Assembly (NCBI RefSeq): GCF_030867095.1
Contig: NC_081829.1
Span: 88,683,261-88,747,260, forward strand
Length of the DNA: 64,000 nt
Origin: Alligator mississippiensis
Taxonomy: Eukaryota > Chordata > Crocodylia > Alligatoridae
Direction of reading: 5' to 3'
In this document: positions 24,196 to 34,584 of the stretch, in pieces
How positions within the stretch are numbered: the first letter of the stretch is position 1
Layout of the letters: each line of letters opens with the position of its first letter
The notes under the pieces: model-generated
Seen by the model: only the letters and a program-made list of their open reading frames with translations
Told to the model about the DNA's origin: nothing
Database searches by the model: none
Translations under genes and position numbers: made by a program

Positions 24196-26225
24196 GGTAG
24201 GTAAACTGGACGCCACAGACTGTTGACTTTTGTATGGATATGGGTGTTCATGAAAAACCTTATACAATTTATAACAGATCAAACACTAAGGGAAACTCAA
24301 AAAGGGGTTTTGGTTTTTTTCGGATCCCCTGGAATTTTTTAATGGAAGTCTAATAAGTGACATTTCTGGAGGAAAATCCTGAAACTTACTCTTTTTCACC
24401 GAATCCATACTCAAGAGAACCTCCATTAAAATATGAGAGTTCAGGTGTATAAGGAACGAGAGAAGAGCAAGGATCTCAGAACTCAATTCCACAATGCGAT
24501 ACATCCCTATGTGTCACCGGTATACTCCTGAAGCAGGAGGTAAATGTCAACTTCTGAAGTGGTCTTTTTGTTTAAGAAGCTGGAGTTTTCTTTCAATAAG
24601 TTTATCTGAGCAGGAATCAATCTGGTTCTATTCAGGTCAGTAATTACTTCGGTGACTTCAACAGAAGAAGGCTTGCCTACATCACGGGGCATAGCATTTA
24701 TGTGTAGAATACAGCGACTCTTGGAGGAGGTCAATTAATGGGAGCACTCAAACTTTGTCTCATAGGGCAAGAAAAACAATTATTGTGCAGAGAAAGTTAA
24801 TATTTATCCAAGGCCTTTTATTCAATAAAAAAGTTACAAAAAAAATTCAGGGCAGACTTGTTGGCTCTGGCCAACTCTTGTTTACTTTCCACATTTGATT
24901 AGTAGAATATTAAAGCATCATGAAGAGATAAAATTTTATTACAAGTAGTGAGACATGAGGTTCTTCATTATAGCTACAGGGTTCTAAAATGTACAGTTGT
25001 TTTAAGCTTCTTGCTGCTAAATCTGTAGATATAATCCCAGCGTGTCAAATGTTTTATATATTATATAGCTATACTTCTTAACATGACTATATATGGGAAG
25101 TATATATAGACATATTTTAATGGCATCTACAGTAGTACTTAAATTAATGTAAAGAAATAAAATTTATGAGTTTCAGATGCTGTTGAGCTAAAAAGCAGCC
25201 CTGTTTGGAAAAAAAAATGAAAGTGAGCAAGTGATGAGGCTATAATGAACTCCAATGGTTGCACATTTAGGGGTTTTTTAACACATATTTAAGTGATCAG
25301 GAGCTCTTTATGGCTATAGACACATTTTAAAGCTTTTACATAAAGATTCTTCTTACGCGCAGATGCTATGCACTAAGAATGGACCTGAAGCAAAATTTCA
25401 GATCTAAGTATTCCCAGGGGGGATCTGGATCAGGAACTGAAATTTGCAGCTGAGGTTCAACCCTGCTTTGTATAGGTTGCCAGCTGCTGCATTACTTTCA
25501 AGGGTGTCATGATTTTGCATTGAAACAGGCCTCTGAGGGATCCCTGACCACTCAGGATTTCTCCTGGAGCTGAATCTGATGCTGCATTTTGAGCTGTGGC
25601 CTGTATAGGCAGGTGCTGAGAGAATGATCTGCAGGTTTTGGAGCGCACTTCCAGCTGCCACCAAGATAAACTGCTGTACTACTTGTGTCTTGCAGAGAGA
25701 ATTGTAGCTCACAAATTTGAGCTGAATGTGCTGAGCCTGGGGACAGCGGCCCCTGAGGCAAAGACTAGTTAGCAGGCAGGGTGGACAGCTCTTTCCTATC
25801 TTCTCTGTCCAATGGTAACAGAGACTGACAGAAGAAAATGTGGGTACAATATGGGCAAAAAAGAAATTTCAAGAGCATGAGCCTCCCATGGCCAGAATAC
25901 AGGCACCCACCCCAGTCTCGGCGGATACCTGATAGGGCAGAATCTGACGTGCAATAGGGAGAGATGTAAGAAACAAGAAAGACTTGTGCAGGGTAGAGAG
26001 CTGGACAGAGGCAGGGCTCAGGAACAGTAGGAAGAGTGAACAAAGGCAATTTCCAATAGAAAGAAGAGTCTGCAGCTGATCAACACTTGACAAAAGGATG
26101 GTGTTGGAGATGTGTCCCACTCATCAAAAAGAAATGAAAAGTGGACATGCCCCAGGTCTTGTGGGACTGGAGTGTTGTAGCTGTGATGGTCCAGGAACTG
26201 TACAAGAGGCAAGGATCTGGGCTGG

Positions 26226-27089
26226 TATCTTAAGATATATCATAGGGGGACCAAGATACATTGGTTGGCTATCAAATCAGAACTGATAAAAAGAGAAATT
26301 ACAGTATTGGCTTTTTTTGGTCATTGTAGCTGATAATTATGGCCAAGTACCCAGAGCACCCCGGCAAGTGTAGTCTGGTCCCCATGCTTCATTGCTGGCC
26401 TGAGTCTGCAGCACGCTACAGGTCTCAGCAAGCAATGGGAGAGGGAGGGAGTGCCGGGGAGTGGTCACAGGGTGCTGTGCTCAGCAACAAAAGGACTAAT
26501 ACCAGCTCCTGCCACTGCCATGGCAATGCCACATGTGCAGCAGGGGCCTGCGTGCTGGGGCTGCCATGGAGACGTTGGACTACATGAAGGTAGAGTAAGG
26601 CACCAGGCACCTTTGCAAAAGCAGCTTCTCCCCAGAAGCCATGAGAGCTCGGTTATGGGGGGCCCACCGGTGCTGAGGCAGTGGGGTGCTCTTGGGGCTC
26701 TAAATGCACCAGATGCTGCTGTCTGCAACAGGGTCCTCCCTGCTCACCTGGGATAGCAGCACAGGCTGCGTGGGGAGCAGGGTTGTGGATAGGAGCTGTA
26801 GGTGAGGGGGTGACATGCATGGGAATAAGGTGGTCGCTGTCTTCCTCATTGAGGGCCAGAGCAGGCAGGATGTGTGTGTGTGTGTGTGTGCGCGCGCGCG
26901 CGCACTATAAATGCAAAACAAACAAACAAAAGGTTTATGATGTCAGTAATTTAAAATGCTTTGCACTATTACTAAATGTCAGTTATCAGCATCAGTCAAT
27001 CTAGTTAGTTCATCATCGGCTATTGCTATCGGCCATGAAAATCTTTATTCAGATTTTCCTAGTATATGAAGATATATCTTAAGGTATAT
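26226..27089. repeat. GC-rich block between matching 15-bp flanks
   Basis: TATCTTAAGATATAT (26226-26240) and TATCTTAAGGTATAT (27075-27089) bracket a block that is much more GC-rich than its surroundings. The flanks match directly at 14 of 15 positions and, being near-palindromic, also match inverted. Inside, GCTGATAATTATGGCC near 26329 and GGCTATTGCTATCGGCC near 27018 look like diverged mirrored ends. The block also holds a TG/CG repeat at 26871-26904. It may be an inserted non-autonomous element, but neither family nor mechanism is settled. Confidence 0.4.
26871..26904. repeat. (TG)10(CG)6 alternating purine-pyrimidine repeat
   Basis: Ten TG dinucleotides are followed directly by six CG dinucleotides and CA. 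An AAAC-type repeat follows at about 26915-26931. Strict purine-pyrimidine alternation over 34 bases favours Z-DNA. Confidence 0.9.
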
Positions 27090-27538
27090 TAACAAGAAAT
27101 CCTCATTTCTGATTGTGTGTAGCTCAGGTCTGTACTCCTTACTGCATCTACAGTAGAAGAGAAAAAATAAAGGTGATTTTTTTCAAAAGTTCAAAGATCA
27201 GAAATCAGGCCATGAGCCATATGTTTTTAAAACCAAATTAACAGAATGTCTCATGGTGTTGTAGGTTTTGGGGGTTTTTTTAAACTTGACCCATGAATTT
27301 TGGACTTATGAGGTAGAAAGTTTTCTGTGTGGGCATGACAGGGCATCTCTGCCACAAGGTAAAGTACCTCAGAAATAATCTCTTCAAACACTGAATGAGG
27401 AACTTAATTATGACACTGAGATAAATGTCACTCTGAAAACTATAGATAATACTTTCTCAGCTTTACAGGAGAGTGCTGTCTAGGAAAGCCTGCCTGATTG
27501 GCTTTCTGATGCCAATTTTTTTATTGAACAAGAGGTGG

Positions 27539-28643
27539 TGTGGCAGGACACCTTTGGTGCCTGCCACTTTAAGAGGTATGAGCAGGCTGTGGAGCAGCTG
27601 GCAGGTATGATGCAGTGGAATGAGGAGGTCACATGACCACAAGAGCAGTCTTTGATTGGAGGATAGGGCTGGGCAGCCTCATTATAAACCCAGGCCCTCA
27701 GAGCTAAGCGGGGAGTTGCTGGAGGGAGCCAGAGGGAAAACATCACCAACCAGAGCTGCTGCTCCCAGAATACTTGGTGGTTAAGGGCAGGAGCTATGAG
27801 GATGGAGGAGGTTCCTGGTCCTGGGGAAATGACCTAGAACTACACCCTGCTAGGGTTGGATGGTGTGGTGGTGCTGCCTGTGGTGGGGTGGTCCCCAGGA
27901 AATGCCACACCAGTGTCTCCCTAGTGAAAGGTGAGTATGGGGTGCCATATAGCCTCAGCCCCCATGACCTGGTGGGTTACCCCATAGAGGGTACAGGCAT
28001 GTCATCAGGCCTGAGACCCAAGGGACGTAAGGCCTGAGAGCCCCGGTGATGGGTGGTGCAATGGCCCCAGTGAGGGGGAGTGTGAGAAGTGAGTAGGCCA
28101 CATAGAGTAGGGTCTGTATGAGTGGGCCTGAAGGACTGCACATGGGCTGGCCTTAGTGTTCAAGTGAGCTGTGTTTGGAGCGGTCCAAGAAAGTGGACTT
28201 GTATGGGAGTGTGAAAGCGAGCAGCTCAGTAACCCAAGTGAAATAACCTCACTGGCCCATGCTGGGGCCAGGACCAGACCGGTCAAAGGGCCAGAGCACC
28301 CACCATGAGGGATGGCCAAAGCCTTGTGGCTGGGAGTCCCAACTGGCCTAGAGGGATCTAGGAGGAGGAGAGATCCAGGTGGGGTCCAAACATCAGGTGG
28401 GGGTAGGGTGAGGTTCATTGTGGGGCCACAGCCACATAGGTTTGCCATCTGTGAGGTATGGGATGTGGTGTAGGGATGGTACGGAGCCGTGTATTGCACC
28501 CTTGGCATCGGGCAGTAATGCCTCCCTCCTTAGAAACAACTAATTATGTTACAGCAAGGGTGTGGCAGGTGAGGTAGGTGGGCAGACTGCCCTATACATG
28601 CGGGCCAAGAATTGGACCAGCTGTGTGACAGCCCCCTGTCACA
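27539..28643 (+). mobile_element. Solo-type LTR, family A copy 1
   Basis: The segment begins TGTGGCAGG and ends CCTGTCACA, so it has TG...CA termini in short inverted repeats. A TATAAA box lies at 27683-27688. Several blocks match the LTR at 42007-42752 in the same order: the GGTGCCTGCCACTT start, GGTGGGTTACCCC, TGGGGCCAGGACCAGA, CCAGGTGGGGTC and CCCCCTGT near the end. Flanking bases GGTGG and GGTCG suggest a 5-bp duplication with one change. No internal retroviral coding region is attached. It is a fossil, and longer than copy 2. Confidence 0.75.
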
Positions 28644-29786
28644 GGTCGGATAATGAAGAATGGCATTTCTTTTTCTTCATTTCTTAAGTTGTGGAGCTAG
28701 TTGGGTTTTATGTCAAACTTGTGTAACCACCTCTGTGTTTCCCAAGCTTCCAGCATACTGATACTTGACCAAGTGCATTCCTGTTGGGCCACAACAATAT
28801 TTCTATGCAGTTTTTTTTAACAGTCCATATTAAATGTTGGGGTCTGCTTCTCCCTTTCTTGACTTTGGGGTTTTTTGGTTGTCTGTCTGCTTGCTTCAAA
28901 TCAAGAGGGATTCATGAAAAAGGTGGCTGCATCCTAATAAAATGCTGTACCTCCCCTTTAAAAAGACAAGCATATTTTTGTGCTTCTACATTTGTTACAA
29001 GGTCAAGACTTTAAGGTCAACATTCAAAATTATTTTTACACTCAAAATAAAACAAATGGGTGAAACTCTCTATTAAACTGTGATGAATTTATCTTTCAAT
29101 TTCTCTGGTCTAGTTCAGGTTTAAAACTGGAAAATACATCTTTAGTTCTTTTATGACATTGATAGATATAGCTCACCACATTTTGAGCTAGCCTCAGCTC
29201 ACTTTCCGGCTTGGAGGAGTGCAAAGAGGGGTTAGAATAATTCTTTTCCTCCTCATCACAGGTGCTGTGCTGAGTGCATGTCAGCTAGATTTGGGCATCT
29301 GGTTCTTTATTTATAAAAGCTAAAGTAAAAATGCATGAGCTTCTCTTCTCACATTTAGTTAAAGAAAAGTACATGATGAGTTTTATATTTGCAGAGTTTG
29401 CTTTTTTGGCCATTGTTAAGACAACCTAGTGCCTTAGTTGTAATATCAAAAAGTTTTAAATAAATTTTATGGAATACACATAGTTAAATGTCTGGCAACA
29501 TTAAACTCTGGAACGATTATCTCCGGTTTGTTGCTCCTGCAGCTGGATCATACTACGTTTCACTAGGCTGTGAAGTGCTGTACCATAGCCTGCTGGTTTG
29601 TTTCTCCTCTTGCCTTTTGCAAAGTCTCAGCTATATTTATTTGCTATTTCCTCTAAGATACTAAGGTGCTTGACATGTATTGTATGCTATTTCCATTGGA
29701 ATCTGTAGAGGTTATATAAATATATGTCTTTTTTATCATCCTTTGGTGGCACTTTTGTATTAGAAACAGACATTGATGTCCTAACG
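28644..29786. other. Intergenic DNA without a recognised gene
   Basis: Unique AT-rich sequence between the LTR and the next hAT element. Nothing gene-like is seen. Confidence 0.5.
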
Positions 29787-30057
29787 CAGTGATTGGCAAC
29801 TTTTAAGAGCCACAGGCTGGAACAACCTGGCTTGGGCCTAAGGTGGGCCAATGCTCGGATCCAGCTGCTTCAGCTTTGCCCTGCTGCCCCTTCTCCCTCC
29901 CCCTCTCTGTGGCATTGGCACAATTCCCAGATGCCTGACTTTGGCACCAATCCTCGCTGTTTAGTCATGGTGCAGATGTGGGCAAAGCTTCCTGCCATCA
30001 ACATGCTTTTGAAGCCCCAGAGGGTCCACCCTATGAGCCATATATTGCCAACCCCTG
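29787..30057. mobile_element. Non-autonomous hAT element
   Basis: The left end CAGTGATTGGCAACTTTTAA and the right end read in reverse (CAGGGGTTGGCAATATATGG) form terminal inverted repeats of a common hAT class. A clear 8-bp target duplication was not found. The GC-rich interior has no transposase. Confidence 0.7.
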
Positions 30058-32771
30058 CTTAATGTCTTGATTTTAAGACCTTGGTAGAAATCATATAGGT
30101 GAAAGAGTGGTATCCAGTTTCTAACCATAGGTCCCAGTCATCCAAGCTGCTTTTGCACCGAGATCACTGGGTTTGCATGGACTCCCTTTGAAATCAATAA
30201 GTCCTTACACTAATCCAGGGATTTGCTCCTGAGAAACAGCTTGTGGCACCAGGGAGCCAAGTTATTAACTTAATTACTAATTTTCTTCATTGGAGCTATT
30301 TCTATGAATAGGGATGACCCAAGCCAGAAGCAGACTTGGAGACACATCTCTGAAGGAAAAATATTTTTAAAATATGAGAAAGTTGGAATATAATGTTAAC
30401 TGGAGCTAAATCCCATTCATGACTCATCATGGGCAGTTCAAAGAAAAGGTTAAGATCTTTGAAAAAAAATGACAAAAATAGGTTATAATTCTATAACCAG
30501 CTCAAAAATCTACAGTAAAGAGTAGTTTGTGTTGCTAATCATGCACAAAAATTAGCAACATGTCAGTACACTTGTTTCTTTTTACCCTCACCATACTTTA
30601 TAATATTCTTATAGTCTTTGCACTGAAAGTAGATGCATCGCATTTTGATGTGATTAGACTCTTTTCAAGGTGTGAAATTGGTGCAGACCAACACCAAAGG
30701 GAAATATTTCTTTTAATACTGCTATGCCACTTGAAGCAGTATTGCTGTTTGGCAAAGAATCAGCAAAATTGAGTAAGAAATATTTTATAGCACAGGAGCA
30801 TAATAAAAAACATTTAATCATGGACTAACAATGGATTAAACTAGTAGGACCTAGTTTGCATTAGATCATAAGGGGGCATATCAAAAATAGAGGCAATATT
30901 TTTGAAACAATGAACAGTGAAAAGTTTATTTCTAATACAAACCAGACAGTCCTCAAAATAATTTGTGGTTTATTTAATTCTTACCGTTCATCTTGTGTTC
31001 CTTTGAGTAAGCTAAACTAAGACACCCGCCTAACAACCCCAGCTGGTTTAGATTTGAATTTTAGACCTCTAGTGAGCTGCAAACTGGAGACCACAACTGC
31101 GGGGGGGGGGGGAATAATTTTTGTAAACAGAAATAAAGTTTTTTTTATGTGTGTATTTTTGTGGAGGGAAAAAGAAACCTCGCTAGTATATTAGAATAAA
31201 TTACTGTTTTGCCATTATCTCTGTATTTGTGCAAACCTCAGTTGCCTGTGAGCCCTGAAAAGAATGTCTCCTTGCCTTTAATATGTGCTGCAGTGTGCAC
31301 CCATACAAAATCATTACTGTAACAAAACCAGCTGTGTGGAATAGAAAGCAAATGATTTACAATGTTACTATAGGAAACTACTTTGTTTCACTTTATTATC
31401 ATAAAAAGAACAGAACTGAAAATTTGCATGACAAATGCAAGAATCCAGGAAATTCCAAATCTAATTCATTTTGGGGTTTTAATAGGTATTAACTCAAGAA
31501 GGTGAACTGTTAAGAATATTTACTAAAGAACATTTCGAGAGAGTTTAGCTGCAATACTGGAAATCCTATTTGGTAAAGTGCCTGATAGATAGGTAGATGA
31601 AAGAAATTTATGAGTCTTAAATAGATGGAAATCACTGATGAATCTCAAGAGGTGTATTTGTTTTTATGCTCTCTCTCCCCTGACATGCATAGGCCAGATC
31701 CAGCAATCCAGCTGAACTTCCTAGGAGATTTGCCTACATAAAGACTGCAGGATTAGGCTCTGTATTAATTTAAAGGATCTGCAATCAACTCACACGGTTA
31801 ACATATTAAACTGTCACAAGATTAAAAAGAACCCCCCAGCCTATAACCAGTTTGAAACACACAGTATTAATAGTCATATTAAGTAAGTGCATTGCTCAAA
31901 TGATTCATCTAATTGAAAATAATGGAGCTACTCCTGTGAGCAAGGATACAGGATCAAGCCCTATGTAAGTTTATTTCACATGCTGAAACATAAGTTTAAC
32001 TCAAATTGCTGGTGCTTTTTGGCAGGAAAGATTGCCATGTGTAACTATTGAATAGGATATAGACTAGCTATGAAAAAAATGTGGCAAGCATGATGCACAA
32101 AGCAGAAAAAAATGTCTTGAACAAGTGAGGCTATTTAAAGATCCAGACCGAATTCAAATGAAGAGTCAATGAAAGTTGCTTTTACAACTTCTCCCTTTGG
32201 TTATCAAAGGGCGGTAATAAAATGTGTCTCATTAAAAACAGTAAAGCAACACGACCACCAATCTGTAAGTACAGGTATAACAAATGTGGAATAGTTGCCT
32301 AAAGACCCTCATTTCCTAGTATTTTATATTCCCCCTCCCCACAAACTAGTATTCCATGGATTTAGAGCCTGTTGGATGTGAAAGGCTGCAGGTGGTGCCG
32401 GGAAAATGACATTTATGGAGCTCTGTTTCTGTCATGAGGGTGACTGGAGATGGAGGCTGAATGAGCATATAGTTCTTGCAGGCCAGTCTGAAAGGCTCAA
32501 CTAGCATCCACTTAGAGGAGGGTAAGTCATTTGGCCATTCTGGCAAGAATAAAAATGCTGTTGCCTTACCTTTTTGCTTGGGAGGCAGCATAGCGAGCTA
32601 CATTCATCTCTGGTGAAACGGTAGTTCTCAGAATGAGTCAGCGTGGAATTTTTTTAACTTCTGTGTATCGGTCATGAAATGGAGATGTGAAAAAATGGAA
32701 CCGGCTGGGTCTGAGGCCAGGAGCCACTTCATAGAAAGCTGTTCTACCTGTTAAAACTTTTATGGCATATT
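30058..32771. other. Intergenic DNA with traces of old repeats
   Basis: Mostly unique sequence. Blocks such as GGCCAGATCCAGCAATCC with GACTGCAGGATTAGGCTC (31690-31760) and AAGGATACAGGATCAAGCCC (about 31943-31962) resemble the AGGACTGCAGGATCAGGCCC wording common in reptile genomes, probably an ancient interspersed family whose name I do not know. A run of G lies at 31100-31111. On the minus strand near 32592-32640 a short ATG frame runs into an AAAAG-GTAAGG donor-like site, but no acceptor or homology supports an exon. Confidence 0.4.
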
Positions 32772-34335
32772 GTTTCCCAGGCTCTGTGCATTTGTGCACA
32801 GACACCTAAGGTAACTAGTTGATTGTCCTGATTTCTCAGGAAGAATGAGAACACCTCCCCTATTGCCCTCTCCTGCTTGCTCTTCCTCCAGGTCACCTGC
32901 TTCCCCACTGACATCAGGGCTTTGGACTCCATCCCCCAGTGAGCCTAGTTTAAAGCCCTCCTCACTAGGTTAGCAAGCCTTTCTGTGAAGATGCTCTTCC
33001 CTCTCTTCATCAGGTGGATCCCATCTTTTCCTAGCAATCCTTCTTTTGGTCAAAGAAGCCAAAGTCCTGCTGGGAACACCATCTGTGCAGCCAGTCATTG
33101 ATCTGCAGGATGATCAAAGAGAACACCACCTGAGCCCCTGTCCCCTTCACTCTTGCACCCAGAGCCCTGTAGTCACTTTTGCTCTGCTCAGGGTCTCCCC
33201 ACATGGATGACCAGCATGGGGTAGTAGTCACAGGGCCAGATGAATCTCCGTAATCCCTCTGTGACACCTTAGATCTGGGCTCCGGGTAAGCAGCAAACTT
33301 CCTGAGACAACAGGTCAGGTTGGCAGATTGATCATCCCATCCCCTGCAGATGGGTGTCTCCAACCACCACCACCTATCGCTTCTTCTTGGTAGTGGTCAG
33401 GGGTGATTGGTGCCTTCTGAGTCTGGGGGGGGGCCAAAAGCCCCATATCCACTCCTACACTTCTGTGCTGCAGCTTATTGCCCCCCCCCCCACGCCACCA
33501 GCCCACACGGCAAAAAAACTGCCCCACCCTGAGTGCTGCTGAGTTGGGGGCCAATCTCAGGCGGGGCACATGCCCCCCTATCCACCCCTTACCAGTAACC
33601 TGTAGTGGTGGTGGTCTCAATCCTTTCCATCTTAGCAAGGCCTGGCCTTTCCTTCTCCATCAATGGAACATGCTCCTTGCCCTCTCTTGCTAGGGCTCCA
33701 TAATTATTCTCCAGATGAACTGCTGCAGGTGGAGATGAAGATTTCTGCTTGCTGCCAGAGGTCATAAGCCTCCAGCTTCCACCTTCCTGGGAGTCCATGT
33801 CCTTTCCCTTCTCTAGCACTGCCTCTGGCAGTTCTTCCTCCACAGTCCTGGTGGTCTCCTCCAGCATCAAATCAATGAGCTACTCATGGCAGAGGATGCT
33901 TTGGAGCCTCACCACCTCCTCCTATATCTCTCTTGCCTGTTCCCTGAGACAGCACAAGGAGGCTCTGCTCACACTGCAGGCACTCCTCCCCAACCTGGCC
34001 ATCGCTGGAAGGAATCTGAAGTCCCCATAGCGCCAAATCTGGACTTGGGTGGAAGCATTGAGGGTGAGCGTTCCTGCCTGGACAGAAACTTCACAGGTGC
34101 AAGCAGTGGCAGTGGCTCTGGCACTGCAATGTCCTCCAGCCATTTCTGTGGGTTGCTTAATCTGCCTCTTCTCTTACTGCCCTTCTTCCAAGCACACTTT
34201 CCCTAGCAAACTCACCAAAATCTAGCCTGTTTACTGTTCCTTGGCCCCGAAAGGTTCCTTTTTCCCTGCTTCCTCACACCAAGCTGAAAGGCTTCATCCT
34301 CAAGGGGCAGGGGGGAGGTGGCAAACCGACCTGAG
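32772..34335 (-). mobile_element. CR1 LINE 5' half (5' UTR, ORF1 esterase), minus strand
   Basis: Read on the minus strand, this half runs from a presumed 5' UTR (34335-34144) through ORF1 to the first codons of ORF2, where a LRCLCTNAQSLGNN-type reading appears near 32772-32815. That matches the NARSLGNKQEEL start of CR1 ORF2. The companion ORF2 half begins on the opposite strand at 34336 with MGNKQEEL, so the two halves nearly abut in consensus order while facing away from each other. This could be a 5' inversion made at integration (twin priming) or two separate insertions. Confidence 0.7.
32940..34143 (-). pseudogene. Degenerate CR1 ORF1 with SGNH-esterase domain
   Basis: CR1 ORF1 proteins of several subfamilies carry a cysteine-rich/coiled-coil N-terminus and an SGNH-type esterase. 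Here a candidate start is near 34143. A VVVVGDT block (33330-33360) corresponds to the catalytic GDS box with Ser replaced and an in-frame stop just before it. A YRALGARVKGTGAQVVFS block and INDWLHRWCSQQDFGFFD (about 33045-33175) follow. A DGIHLMKRGKSIF block (about 32985-33024) supplies the Asp/His box, and LANLVRRALN ends the domain near 32945. The reading shifts between frames, so the protein is not made intact. The family assignment rests on remembered ORF1 sequences. Confidence 0.7.
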
Positions 34336-34584
34336 AGTAGTATGGGGAACAAGCAGGAGGAACTTGCCCTGTTGCTAGCTAACACAAACCCGGACTTAGT
34401 GGGGCTCACTGAAACTTGGTGGGATCCAACGTATAACTGGGCAGTAAACATGGAGGGCTATAGGCTATACAGGCGGGATAGAACAGGGAGGAAAGGTGGG
34501 GGTGTGGCGCTCTACATCAAAGAGCAATGCACATCCTCAACAAACAGCACTGGGTCAGAGGAGGGGCAGACTGAAGTGCTCTGA
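34318..34584 (+). pseudogene. CR1 endonuclease N-terminal fragment
   Basis: The frame holds the beginning of a CR1 APE-like endonuclease, the domain that nicks the genomic target. NKQEELALLLANTNPDLVGLTETW is readable from about residue 11, and the ETWW box includes the catalytic-type Glu. The first 5-10 residues before MGNKQ come from the adjoining inverted half. A stop ends the frame after about 88 codons, and the rest of the domain is scattered over other frames. Confidence 0.75.

Noticed and set aside
28005-28508. 167-codon minus-strand frame
   Set aside because: It lies wholly inside an LTR and has no retroviral or host domain.
32592-32640. Short minus-strand exon ending AAAAG-GTAAGG
   Set aside because: The donor-like site lacks a plausible acceptor or known promoter and the peptide is not recognised.
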